From Bin55 sp965220235 (lineage in GTDB: Bacteria; Pseudomonadota; Gammaproteobacteria; Pseudomonadales; Azotimanducaceae), in the NCBI GenBank assembly GCA_965220235.1, contig OZ244815.1, positions 930,001 through 994,000 on the forward strand: a stretch of 64,000 nucleotides of DNA, written 5' to 3'. This document shows positions 1 through 8,364 of this stretch, piece by piece (within the stretch, counting starts at the first letter, position 1; each line of letters starts with the position of its first letter). The notes beneath the pieces are model-generated. The model did no database searches and was not told the DNA's origin. It saw only the letters and a list, made by a program, of their open reading frames with translations. Both the position numbers and the translations under genes were made by a program.

Positions 1-1483
1 TGATGTCAAACTCGGAGACATCATCGATACCGGGGATCTGGTTGCGGTATTGGAAGTAGCGGCGACAGAGGAAGAGCCCTCTCCAGCATCTGATACGCCG
101 TCAGTCGAACGAATTAGTGACGCCCACGAAGCGGCAGATTCCAAAAAAGCCGACGACGCCGACGACGCGATTCCCCAATCGACAACCGCGGACGGTCACG
201 GAGACCTGTTTGAAATCCGCTTGCCGGAATTAGGTGATGTCGAGGACGTTGAGGTCATCGAAGTGCTTGTCGAGGTCGGCCAGTCAGTGTCCTCCGATCA
301 AGCACTCATCGTGCTCGAGTCTGATAAAGCCACGATGGAGATCCCGTCCTCTGTAGAAGGTGTACTAGAGAGTCTCGAAGTGGCAGTTGGCGATAAGGTC
401 ACCGACCATACCCTCGTCGCGATCATCAGAGTCGTAGGCGCACGGTCAGAACCTGCGACGAACCAACCGTCAGTTCCTGTTGAAACTTCAACTGCCTCTG
501 AAGCAACGGTGGGATCTGAACCAGTCGTACCTGACGAAGTCGATCACGTTTCGACAGAAGACGAAACGACGCGCGATCGAGCTGCTGCTGTCTACGCCGG
601 TCCTGCAGTGAGGCGATTGGCACGAGAACTAGGCGTTGATCTATCCGTGGTTAATGGTTCGGGCGTTCGTGGTCGCATCGTCAAAGACGATGTGAAGCTC
701 TACGTCAAATCCGAGATGCTCAAACCAGCCGTGGAGGTTTCGACGGCTGGACTACCAGAGGTTGAATATCCAGATTTCTCAAGATTCGGTGAGACAGAGG
801 AAGTTCCGCTCACGCGCATGCAGTCGCGAGGCGCGGAGAACTTGGTGCGCAGTTGGCTAAACGTAGTACACGTAACCCAACACGACGAAGCAGACGTAAC
901 TGAGCTTGAGGAATTCCGTGTCGAGTTGAATGATCAAGGTCAACTTGGTGAACAACGGTTAACGGCACTTCCTTTCATTCTCAAAGCATGTGCGTCGACG
1001 CTTCGTGAACACCCGCGATTTAACGCGTCGATTAATCCCTCGCTGAAGACACTCATACTGAAAAAGTACATTCACATCGGTGTTGCGGTCGATACTCCTG
1101 AAGGTTTAGTCGTGCCGGTCATACGAGATGTTCTCGATAAAGGACTGCGTGATCTTGCATCTGAACTCGATACACTCAGTACCGCAGCACGTGAGAAGAA
1201 ACTCACACCTGATCAGATCAGTGGAGCTAGTTTTACGGTCTCGAGTTTAGGACGGATTGGTGGGACAGGCTTCACGCCGATCATCAATGCGCCAGAGGTA
1301 GCGATACTCGGGGTAGCGAGGTTGGCAACGAAGCCTGTTTGGGACGGCACGACATTCGAACCAAGGAAGATACTACCGTTATCACTTTCGTATGACCATC
1401 GCGCGATCAACGGTGCGGAGGGTGGTCGCTTCATGCAATCGCTCGTTGAGAAACTCGGTGATGTAAGACGATTGATCCTATAG
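1..1483 (+). CDS. aceF: Pyruvate dehydrogenase E2, dihydrolipoamide acetyltransferase (5' partial)
   Basis: The gene enters from the left edge; the frame is open from base 2, so the TTG at 50 is internal and the true start lies outside. The E2 core moves the acetyl group from E1-bound intermediate to CoA in the cytoplasmic pyruvate dehydrogenase complex. The visible part holds the tail of one lipoyl domain, an acidic Ala/Pro linker, and a full second lipoyl domain with ESDKATME (lipoyl Lys codon at 326). An E3-binding domain follows (VRRLARELGVD and GRIVKDDV). The C-terminal catalytic domain has DHRAINGAEGGRF, with the active-site His codon at 1397. The core sequence near 840-930 (HVTQHDEADVTELEEFR) resembles E. 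coli AceF rather than the 2-oxoglutarate or branched-chain E2. The E1 and E3 genes are presumably nearby, outside the window. It is followed by a terminator-like hairpin. Confidence 0.95.
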   Translation, partial: DVKLGDIIDTGDLVAVLEVAATEEEPSPASDTPSVERISDAHEAADSKKADDADDAIPQSTTADGHGDLFEIRLPELGDVEDVEVIEVLVEVGQSVSSDQALIVLESDKATMEIPSSVEGVLESLEVAVGDKVTDHTLVAIIRVVGARSEPATNQPSVPVETSTASEATVGSEPVVPDEVDHVSTEDETTRDRAAAVYAGPAVRRLARELGVDLSVVNGSGVRGRIVKDDVKLYVKSEMLKPAVEVSTAGLPEVEYPDFSRFGETEEVPLTRMQSRGAENLVRSWLNVVHVTQHDEADVTELEEFRVELNDQGQLGEQRLTALPFILKACASTLREHPRFNASINPSLKTLILKKYIHIGVAVDTPEGLVVPVIRDVLDKGLRDLASELDTLSTAAREKKLTPDQISGASFTVSSLGRIGGTGFTPIINAPEVAILGVARLATKPVWDGTTFEPRKILPLSLSYDHRAINGAEGGRFMQSLVEKLGDVRRLIL

Positions 1484-1962
1484 TCGAACCAAGCCCTAAA
1501 TCATTAATTAGCTGAACTACTAGAGTTATTTACTGGCTTTTTACCATCTAGCGATCCAACGTCTAAGCAGTCACGGAGGAGCACCGGTACTTTTCGAGGG
1601 TTCGAATATCGAAGAACAGAACTCGCGGTATTACTGTGAAATATTGAAGTGTGACTTCGAAATTTCACAGTTTTTAATCGATGATCTACGTTGAAAAAGT
1701 CCTCGTTTAAATCATCGTGGCACATGCGATGAAGCCATAAAGTCATTAGATCAGTTATTTAATGCACCTATCACCGCAGGGCGGTTGATGTCTCGAAGGA
1801 ACATCCGGTTTTAGTGATTAGAACCTTCGACGGGCGGTCGCATGCATTGGGTTGTAAAGCCATCTGAGAGACGTGTACGCGATTTAACTCGCAGACTAAG
1901 CAACTCGTCGCTGACCATCCTCTATGCTTCGCACCGTTATTAATCGAGAGGACCCCTACATC
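1484..1962. other. Intergenic region between aceF and the enoyl-CoA hydratase gene
   Basis: This 479-base stretch has no convincing gene. Short open frames on the minus strand (1504-1746 and 1771-2076) have no recognisable motifs and no good ribosome-binding sites. The one clear structure is the long hairpin at 1633-1675. The promoter of the downstream beta-oxidation-type pair probably lies in 1680-1940, but no hexamer pair stood out. Confidence 0.6.
1633..1675 (+). terminator. Terminator-like long hairpin downstream of aceF
   Basis: ACTGTGAAAT (1633-1642) is the exact reverse complement of ATTTCACAGT (1662-1671). Inside, GAAGT-gtg-ACTTC (1646-1658) continues the stem, so about 17 pairs form with one mismatch and one wobble, ending in a T tract (1671-1675). 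The stem is AT-rich, so it could also act in the opposite direction or be an operator. It sits about 150 bases after the aceF stop. Confidence 0.6.
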
Positions 1963-2751
1963 GTGGCGTATGAACAAATCATCGTTGACACAGACGGACG
2001 AGTCGGTGTCATCACATTGAACCGACCTGAACGCCTTAACGCATGGACAGATACGATGGCTTCCGAACTGGGACAACAGATTGGCGAATGGAATGAGGAT
2101 GATTCCATCGGCGCGATTCTGGTAACCGGGGCCGGTCGAGCATTTTGTGCAGGTGCTGACTTAAACGTATTCGCCGAGCGGGTCGAAACCAACAAATCCG
2201 GCGAAGGTGAATCATTTCGTCTCGGGGGTGTGAATTTCACACACTTTATTCGCAATTCAAAGCCAACCGTCGCGGCCATCAATGGCTACTCAGTTGGCGT
2301 CGGTTTGACGATGATCCTACCGTTTGACATCCGAATCGCGTCCACTGCAGCAAATTTGAGCATTCGCTTTATCAAGATGGGGCTAATGCCGGAACTAGGT
2401 TCGACGCGTCTATTAGCTAATCTGATTGGACTTGGACCAGCGACGGACATGTGCCTCACAGGACGAATGGTGCCTGCCGATGAAGCTTTGAGCCTCGGAT
2501 TGGTAAGTGCGGTGGCAGAACCCGATGAGCTGATGGATGTTGCAATGGCGAAGGCGCAAGAAATCGCGAACAACCCCACTCAAGCGGTCATGATGATCAA
2601 GGAGTTACTTAGCCGGAATCCAATGGATGCCGATCTGGAAGCCGTTATGGAACGAGAAAGTATTCGAGACCAGATTGCTCGACGTCTTCCGGATCACGCT
2701 GAAGCGGTATCAGCGTTTCTAGCTAAACGCGATCCTAATTTCAATCAGTGA
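1963..2751 (+). CDS. Enoyl-CoA hydratase/isomerase family (crotonase fold) protein
   Basis: This 262-residue protein has the crotonase fold. It shows the N-terminal VGVITLNRPERLNAW strand, the oxyanion-hole motif GRAFCAGADL, the FDIRIAS helix and an Ala/Glu-rich C-terminal helical cap. The usual first catalytic Glu of classic hydratases is not seen in the segment around GVGLTM, while a Glu is present in MPELGST. The precise reaction (hydratase, isomerase or another acyl-CoA conversion) is therefore open. I chose the GTG at 1963 because GAGAGGA lies ten bases upstream and family members begin near YEQI. An in-frame ATG at 1924 would add 13 residues. It lies 26 bases ahead of the SDR gene, so the two probably form an operon for acyl-CoA or steroid/aromatic catabolism. 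Confidence 0.88.
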   Translation: MAYEQIIVDTDGRVGVITLNRPERLNAWTDTMASELGQQIGEWNEDDSIGAILVTGAGRAFCAGADLNVFAERVETNKSGEGESFRLGGVNFTHFIRNSKPTVAAINGYSVGVGLTMILPFDIRIASTAANLSIRFIKMGLMPELGSTRLLANLIGLGPATDMCLTGRMVPADEALSLGLVSAVAEPDELMDVAMAKAQEIANNPTQAVMMIKELLSRNPMDADLEAVMERESIRDQIARRLPDHAEAVSAFLAKRDPNFNQ

Positions 2752-2777
2752 TAGCAACGACTTAGGGAACGGTAGCG

Positions 2778-3668
2778 ATGGGCAGACTCGACGGAAAGAT
2801 TGCTGTAATCACGGGCGCTACGAGTGGTATAGGTGAGGCGACTGTCGATGCGTACTGTGCCGAAGGCGCAAAGGTCGTGTTTTGCGGTCGAAACGAAGAG
2901 TTCGGGGCGGAAGTTGAAGCTAGACAACCTGATGGCACCGCCGTATTTGTGAAGGCGGATGTGTTACACGAGGAAGAGATTGCAAAGGTCATCAATACTG
3001 CCGTCGAAACGTGGGGTCGAATTGATGTGTTGTTCAATAATGCGGGAGGTTCATCGGCGATCCCAGGTCGCCCTCACGCTTTCAACATAGAAGACGTGAA
3101 TGAGGAGAGTTTTAAGTACTCCCAGTGGTACTTATTAGGTACCTGTATGGTAGCAACGAAGCTTGTGTCTCCGATCATGCGCAGACAACAATCAGGTTCG
3201 ATCATCAACAACTCATCGAAAGGCGCACACCAAGCGGAAGTTGCCGCGGATCCACTTTATTCGGCCGCTAAAGCAGGGCTGTCGAACTACACGAAAGCCG
3301 CTGCTATGCAATTGGGACCTCTGGGTATACGTGTGAATGCAGTAAGTCCCGGTGCGATCGCCACGCCTATCTTCTGGGGAGGTCACACACACGGTCAACA
3401 AATCACCGCGGAACATAAGAAAAACCGCTTGGCGCGATTCGTCCGCAACGTAAGCGGTGGGTTAATGCCGTTGACCGGACCGGGCGGCGAAGCAAGCGAT
3501 ATCGCGTATGCGTGTGTGTACCTGGGAAGCGATGAAAGCCGTTGGGTAACGGGTATCGATCTCGTTGTCGATGGTGGCATGCTCGCCGTTAAGGGTGATC
3601 ATGTTGGCACGGCAAAGCAGATGCGGGAAATGTGGGAGAAGCGTGACGCAGAAGCAGCTTCAACCTAG
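2778..3668 (+). CDS. SDR-family NAD(P)-dependent oxidoreductase
   Basis: A 296-residue classical short-chain dehydrogenase. The nucleotide-binding motif TGATSGIG sits at about residues 13-20, NNAGG near 90, a catalytic Ser in NNSSKG and the YSAAK catalytic pair near 170, followed by RVNAVSPGAIATP. The C-terminal part has the family segment DLVVDGGML and then about 25 extra residues. The substrate is unknown. Pairing with the upstream crotonase suggests oxidation of a hydroxyacyl-CoA or alcohol intermediate, but this is inferred from context. The ATG at 2778 is preceded by AGGGAA about eight bases upstream. Confidence 0.88.
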   Translation: MGRLDGKIAVITGATSGIGEATVDAYCAEGAKVVFCGRNEEFGAEVEARQPDGTAVFVKADVLHEEEIAKVINTAVETWGRIDVLFNNAGGSSAIPGRPHAFNIEDVNEESFKYSQWYLLGTCMVATKLVSPIMRRQQSGSIINNSSKGAHQAEVAADPLYSAAKAGLSNYTKAAAMQLGPLGIRVNAVSPGAIATPIFWGGHTHGQQITAEHKKNRLARFVRNVSGGLMPLTGPGGEASDIAYACVYLGSDESRWVTGIDLVVDGGMLAVKGDHVGTAKQMREMWEKRDAEAAST

Positions 3669-3700
3669 CTCTAGCTATCGGTTTTGGTGCCGTGTATCCA

Positions 3701-4726
3701 TTAGAACCAACGATCGTGAATCGCTTGGTAACGCCCATCCGCTTGAAGTTTGAGAATCGTTGAGTTAAACGATTCACGTAATGGCGACGATTCTTGCAAA
3801 GCAATCCCGATAAAGTGAGGTGAAAACGTTGGACCGGTCGCAACTAGGTCTCCACTGTGTTGGACTAGATGAGAGATCGCGAGAGTGTCGTGCATGATGA
3901 CGTCTACGGTTCCTTCGCGCATGGCGTCAGCAGCCTCGACGAGGTTAACATACGGCTTTGTTTCAACGCCAAGCGTGTTCAGATATACGTCGGCTGCGGT
4001 CCCTTTTTTCGTTCCAATCGCGTACGTCCGCAGGTCACTCACAGATTGAACCGGTTTTGCGGCACGTTGCCCTATCGCATCTGCAGCGAACTGGCTGAAA
4101 ATCACGCCAAACGCCGTCACGCCGGTCAAGATCAATAGAGCGGCACTGATTCGCCCTAACCAACGTTGAGGTGCGATGTCGCCGTACCCGACGGTCGACA
4201 TGGTGACCAGACTAAACCAAATCGACTGGAATACACCTGGAAAGTAGCGATCGCTAATCGCGGACTGCCCATGCTCGGACCACCACATTAGATGGGCAAA
4301 GAAGATGACGAACAGCAACAATAGAAGCAGCATCTTCAGACTTTCGTCGCTGAAATTTGGAATCAGACTCGCCTCAATCAAACTCGCAACTACGAATCCG
4401 TTCGCGGCTAGCGCATGGGTGAAATCCATGTCCTGCTCGCGATCGGCGGATATGCTGATACACCCTATCGCGACGTCGGCACTACCGTCTCGTATAGTGT
4501 TGAGTTTTTCGTTGAAGTCGACTAACTTGAGTTCGTAATCAAGCTCAAGTTCACCTGCCATCGCTCTCCACAGCTCAATCGAGAAACCACTTAACTCTTC
4601 ATCGGCAAACACGCACGGCGGCAGCTCGCTCACGACGACGCGAAGCTGTTCCTCTGCGATGACACACGAGCTGGTGAAGGTGAATGCTAGAGCGAAGAAG
4701 ACTCGCGCGTTACACAACCTAATCAA
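3701..4726 (-). CDS. Prokaryotic glutamate-receptor-like K+ channel (GluR0 type)
   Basis: The 341-residue product has the full layout of a bacterial ionotropic glutamate receptor. A signal peptide (about 1-24) precedes lobe 1 of a family-3 solute-binding domain (25-122). TM1 (131-148), a pore loop with the canonical potassium filter TVGYGD at 178-183 and TM2 (192-215) interrupt it. Lobe 2 of the binding domain follows (about 225-341), with GTKKGTAADVYL and VDVIMHDTLAI. In this family, ligand binding between the lobes opens a K+ pore. The ligand is not predictable here. The start is TTG at 4726, nine bases after the 52-residue membrane protein gene, with only a weak ribosome site. It ends the minus-strand group containing PspA-like and DUF2491 genes. 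Confidence 0.9.
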   Translation of the reverse strand: MIRLCNARVFFALAFTFTSSCVIAEEQLRVVVSELPPCVFADEELSGFSIELWRAMAGELELDYELKLVDFNEKLNTIRDGSADVAIGCISISADREQDMDFTHALAANGFVVASLIEASLIPNFSDESLKMLLLLLLFVIFFAHLMWWSEHGQSAISDRYFPGVFQSIWFSLVTMSTVGYGDIAPQRWLGRISAALLILTGVTAFGVIFSQFAADAIGQRAAKPVQSVSDLRTYAIGTKKGTAADVYLNTLGVETKPYVNLVEAADAMREGTVDVIMHDTLAISHLVQHSGDLVATGPTFSPHFIGIALQESSPLRESFNSTILKLQADGRYQAIHDRWF

Positions 4727-4735
4727 TTACACGAT

Positions 4736-4894
4736 TCACTGCTTGCTTATTCGTTTCCGCACAAACATGAACACAACAAAAACTACGATCGTCAATGCAA
4801 CAATCGTCAATAGACTGGTAAGCCAACCGAGAACGAAGTAGAGAAGCGCCCCTATTACGATCACACCGAGCGTGTACCAAAGTGCTTTTTTCAT
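4736..4894 (-). CDS. Small inner-membrane protein (52 aa)
   Basis: An ATG at 4894 opens a 52-codon frame that starts MKKALWYTLG and ends RKRISKQ. Two hydrophobic segments fill nearly all of it (about 7-24 and 27-43), with Lys/Arg clusters at both ends, as expected for a two-pass membrane peptide. It lies between the PspA-like gene and the channel gene on the same strand, leaving only nine bases before the channel's TTG. That supports it being a real, translationally linked gene. I do not recognise the family. A role as a channel accessory subunit or PspA membrane partner is speculation. Confidence 0.6.
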   Translation of the reverse strand: MKKALWYTLGVIVIGALLYFVLGWLTSLLTIVALTIVVFVVFMFVRKRISKQ

Positions 4895-4941
4895 GTCAAG
4901 CGACCGCTGATAAAAGAACCTAACACGGATCTCGTCAAGCG

Positions 4942-5709
4942 CTACAGCTTGTCGGGTAGGTCAGGCGCAGGTGGTTTTGCCGCTTCGTCTACTCCGGCGA
5001 GCACGGCCGCGACGTCAGCGTCTTCGAAAGCTGGATCTTTCTTTTCGCGCGCGTCGCCTAACAATTCAGCACGACGGTTTGCGGCGTTCGCCGCTTGGCG
5101 CGACTTCTCAGCTTGTTCCTGCATGACTTTGGATGCAACACCTAAATTCGTGCTGCCAGTGCGTATACCGGCTAACCGCTCCTGGTGCTGAGCACGCTTA
5201 TTTGCACGACTTTCTGCACGCTTCGCACGTTCCATTTCCGCTTGAGCCTTCTTGAGATTCGACTCGAGCATCTTGATCGTTTCTGCCATTTCTTCCTGAA
5301 TGGCTTCAACTTCGTCGAGGTCTTGCTTCGCCATTTCGGCTTCTTCGATCTCGGTGCGAGCGCTCGCAAGTAGCTCTGCTGCTTCCGCTTTGAGCTTGTC
5401 AGCAGCGAGGGATAGTTTGTCAGATTTTTCAGGGCTCGCGGCGGCGGCATCTTCGAGTGCGCGGATTTGATCCATCTTCTTGTTGTACGCATTGCGTGCC
5501 GCTTCTGCCTCGGCGGCTTCACGGTTGTACGTCACACGATAGTCCTCGACTTCGAGCGCGAACTTCTCGAACTTCTCCCGTTCCGCCGCGATCTCAGCTT
5601 TGGAAGTACCTTCTGGGTCGAGTTTGACCATACCAGTCAAGATGGCATCGCCAGCATCAGCCAGTTTGCCTTCCCCATAGTTTTTCCAGAATGCGAGTTT
5701 GTCTAGCAC
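4942..5709 (-). CDS. PspA/IM30-like coiled-coil protein (YjfJ-type)
   Basis: This 255-residue protein is almost wholly alpha-helical. An N-terminal amphipathic start (MLDKLAFWKNYGEG) leads into long heptad-rich coiled coil from about 40 to 215, then an acidic Pro-rich tail. The layout and the neighbouring DUF2491 gene match the YjfJ branch of PspA/IM30 proteins, ESCRT-III-like membrane-remodelling proteins at the inner membrane. Sequence similarity alone would not prove this, since coiled coils look alike. The start is GTG at 5709, preceded by a strong AAGGAGGA ribosome site. It lies 45 bases after the DUF2491 gene and 47 bases before the small membrane protein, so co-transcription is likely. 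Confidence 0.75.
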   Translation of the reverse strand: MLDKLAFWKNYGEGKLADAGDAILTGMVKLDPEGTSKAEIAAEREKFEKFALEVEDYRVTYNREAAEAEAARNAYNKKMDQIRALEDAAAASPEKSDKLSLAADKLKAEAAELLASARTEIEEAEMAKQDLDEVEAIQEEMAETIKMLESNLKKAQAEMERAKRAESRANKRAQHQERLAGIRTGSTNLGVASKVMQEQAEKSRQAANAANRRAELLGDAREKKDPAFEDADVAAVLAGVDEAAKPPAPDLPDKL

Positions 5710-5754
5710 GATTGCATCCTCCTTGTGTGCATGTTGAGTGAAATGAACTTTGTT

Positions 5755-6516
5755 TTAGATTGCATCGGGCAGCTCCAGATCATTGGCGGCGAGTGGCAAC
5801 CCTACCCAGATTCGAACCCGAAAGCCATCGGTGTCGCGTTCAACGGTTGGCAACAGATACTCTTGCGTCTCGACCCCACCCAAGCCGTCAAATACTCGCG
5901 CGAAAAGCATGGTGCCGAGATGTTCAACGTCCGTTCGACCTTCGCCGTACGCGTCGAGCGTTATCGTTTCGGTAAGAGCAGCTGGTTTCAGCCAAATATC
6001 TTGATCCGCTTCCCACAATCGTTCGTAGGTTGATTCCTCTGGCGTATGAAAGAGAGGCATTCCGAGAATACCTTCATCCTTTGCGAGCCAGAAATCGACA
6101 GCCGAGGTTTCATCTTCATGTTCGGGCACGTCAGCCAGGGAGACGTGATAAAGCGGTATTTCGTATTGCTCATGGAACACGTACCGCTCGTCGACGTATT
6201 CACCGCCGTCATTCATCAACAGCATCAACATGACGCTCTCGTCCGTGTCGTCGCGGGAGTCTAGATAGAGTCGGAAAGTCTTCATTCCGGCAAGCTCGAC
6301 TTCGCTGAATGCGGCAAGCAAGGTCTCAGCACCTGGATAGGGGACATGGGTCGCATCTCCGGCCAATAGAAATGGCGCTTCTGCAAACTGCACGCGAGAT
6401 CCAATCCGTAGGTTTAAAGGTAGGTCTCCATCAACTCGGGTCCTGTCCTTACCATCGCCCGACCAGCGATCCTTTGCTGCTTGGACCTTCAAGCGCAAAT
6501 ACTGCTTCATCGACAT
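5755..6516 (-). CDS. DUF2491 family protein (YjfK-like)
   Basis: A 253-residue soluble protein with features of DUF2491/YjfK: an N-terminal basic region, then LNLRIGSRVQ, a strand-rich middle with YVDERYVF, and a C-terminal segment with MLFARVF near 210. No signal peptide or membrane segment is seen. The biochemical function of the family is unknown. Its members sit beside PspA-family genes and ion-channel genes in many Proteobacteria, as here. Two starts are possible, ATG at 6516 or 6510. It is 42 bases downstream of the TAXI-domain gene on the same strand. Confidence 0.8.
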   Translation of the reverse strand: MSMKQYLRLKVQAAKDRWSGDGKDRTRVDGDLPLNLRIGSRVQFAEAPFLLAGDATHVPYPGAETLLAAFSEVELAGMKTFRLYLDSRDDTDESVMLMLLMNDGGEYVDERYVFHEQYEIPLYHVSLADVPEHEDETSAVDFWLAKDEGILGMPLFHTPEESTYERLWEADQDIWLKPAALTETITLDAYGEGRTDVEHLGTMLFARVFDGLGGVETQEYLLPTVERDTDGFRVRIWVGLPLAANDLELPDAI

Positions 6517-6558
6517 CGCGGACGACTCAATCGTGAAATAGACATTTGTTGGCGACGC

Positions 6559-8208
6559 TCAGTGCTCGCGAGTCAAGTCATCGATCGCGGGTTGGGCATC
6601 GAGTACGGTACCGAGAAAAGCGTCGTAGGCCTGTGCGTTCTCATCGCGCCAAGCCAGGCTGGCAATCATGTCGACTGGCACTGTCAGTGTCTCAACTTCA
6701 GAGAAGAGCAGTCCGTCTTGTATGTTCGGGTACTGGTTATCGGGAATGTCAAGAAACACGTAGACATCCTCACCAGACGGATCCTGATGACCTTGGAACA
6801 GCTTGCCGTGGCCATACTCCATGTCGTTGAAATCCCAATCGTTTACGGGAACGAGCACGACTTGGTCACCAAGTGTGTTCGCTCGCTGTAGCAATTGCGT
6901 GTTAAGCGATGCGACAAAAAGCATGCAGTCCGCTTCACCATTAGCGACACGATTGAGAGCAGTTGTACCACCGACGTTTCGTGTGTTGACGGCTGCGTAG
7001 GTGTCATCCATATAGACGAATTCGCTCCAGGTGAGTTCCGTTCCAGAGCCCTTTACATCGACCAACAAGGTCTTACCTGGAAGGTCGCCGACATCGTCAA
7101 TGTCGCTTTCGCGATTGCAGACCATATGAGCAAACTCAACTGCAGGTGTCGCCACGCGTTCGAAGTTGTAACCACCGGACGGATTTTGTTCTGCATAGAC
7201 CCCAAATGCATTTCGTTGAACATATGCGCCGTCACATGTGCCGTTCTGCATGAATTCCAGGTTTTGCATCGAACCGTTGGTGTTCACGATCTCGATCAAG
7301 ACACCGTCGCCCGCTTGTTGTTTTAGGATCTCGCCGAAGCGGTTGTAGTTGCCTTCGGTGCGAGCAGTACATAACTTGAAAGTCGGCGCAAGCGATCGGG
7401 CGACTTCTGGGGCAAGCACCATATCAGGGTCGACGCCAACAGGTAAATAGGTCGGGTCGATCGGGGTGCCTTCGAGTTTCGCCATTTCCGCCTTTAACGC
7501 GTCAAGCTGCGCCTTAATCTCGGCGTTTTCAGTTGCTTGACTTTCCATTTCAGCCATCCATTCCTTCATGCCAGGATCGTTCTGATGATGGTAGGCGAAA
7601 GCTGAGTAGTGTGGCGTAAACGCGTGGCCGAGCATGTACCCCAGGAACAAGCCGTCAAACATACCGTAGCGAGGCGCACCCATATAGACGTAACCGGGTG
7701 TGTCCCAGCCACCATAGAAGCCGTCACGACGTTGCCAGTAATCGTTGCGAGTCCGCCCGGAGTTTTGCGACGCGCGCTGATAGAGTGGCGATGAAGACGT
7801 GGCGCGTCCCGTGTTAGTTGCCGTGCCTTGGAATTTACTTTGATGTTGCGACTGATAGTTGCGATACGCGTTTTGTTGTCGTGTACTTCGGAAGTTGTTG
7901 GTCGGCGCACGCGCAAAGCGCGTCGAAGTAGACGCTCTGCTTGCTGCGCCGGTCGTTGACCCGGCACGTGTCGCACCACCAAAACCACCGGAGCGTTGTC
8001 GGGATGTTGCCGACTGTGAAGTTGGTCGACTAGTCGTGGCTTTCGGACGGGGTGTTGTCTTACGCGAGAAGCTTTTGAACGCAGGTGCTTTGTAACTACG
8101 AGCGCTGCTGAACTTAAACGATCCACCGAACCGTCGCGCATCGGCGTCGTATGCGACACCGACGACCAGGATCGTCGTAAATAGACCGGCGATTAGTGAC
8201 TTCAACAT
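6559..8208 (-). CDS. Secreted protein with Ser/Arg-rich region and TAXI-type solute-binding domain
   Basis: The 549-residue product has a signal peptide (about 1-24). A low-complexity Ser/Thr/Arg/Ala-rich segment follows (about 25-155), then a Gly/Tyr-rich stretch, a short coiled coil near 215-245, and a C-terminal region from about 265 that looks like a TAXI/NMT1-type periplasmic-binding fold (FKLCTARTEGNYNRFGEI, then VKGSGTELTW and ANGEADCMLFV). Such domains normally bind small solutes for TRAP transporters, but no transporter genes are here. The binding module may instead act as a sensor. GAGGAG lies about ten bases upstream of the ATG at 8208. It is the first gene of the minus-strand PspA/DUF2491/channel group. 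Confidence 0.72.
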   Translation of the reverse strand: MLKSLIAGLFTTILVVGVAYDADARRFGGSFKFSSARSYKAPAFKSFSRKTTPRPKATTSRPTSQSATSRQRSGGFGGATRAGSTTGAASRASTSTRFARAPTNNFRSTRQQNAYRNYQSQHQSKFQGTATNTGRATSSSPLYQRASQNSGRTRNDYWQRRDGFYGGWDTPGYVYMGAPRYGMFDGLFLGYMLGHAFTPHYSAFAYHHQNDPGMKEWMAEMESQATENAEIKAQLDALKAEMAKLEGTPIDPTYLPVGVDPDMVLAPEVARSLAPTFKLCTARTEGNYNRFGEILKQQAGDGVLIEIVNTNGSMQNLEFMQNGTCDGAYVQRNAFGVYAEQNPSGGYNFERVATPAVEFAHMVCNRESDIDDVGDLPGKTLLVDVKGSGTELTWSEFVYMDDTYAAVNTRNVGGTTALNRVANGEADCMLFVASLNTQLLQRANTLGDQVVLVPVNDWDFNDMEYGHGKLFQGHQDPSGEDVYVFLDIPDNQYPNIQDGLLFSEVETLTVPVDMIASLAWRDENAQAYDAFLGTVLDAQPAIDDLTREH

Positions 8209-8364
8209 ATTGGGGCAACTCCTCTTTCACGGTGGACGTTAGTCGCTATCATACATTTAGTGAAATAGTGGTGTTAGGTTGTAACAGTTTTGGTAATGAT
8301 GTCGGTATATTGTCGTATTGTACTACACCATTAACCATGATGTTTGATTGCTGCGGAGTATTGT

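Noticed and set aside
2786..3037. Long minus-strand frames opposite real genes, for example opposite the SDR, groEL and RND genes
   Set aside because: They are shadows of the coding strand with no independent start signals or families.
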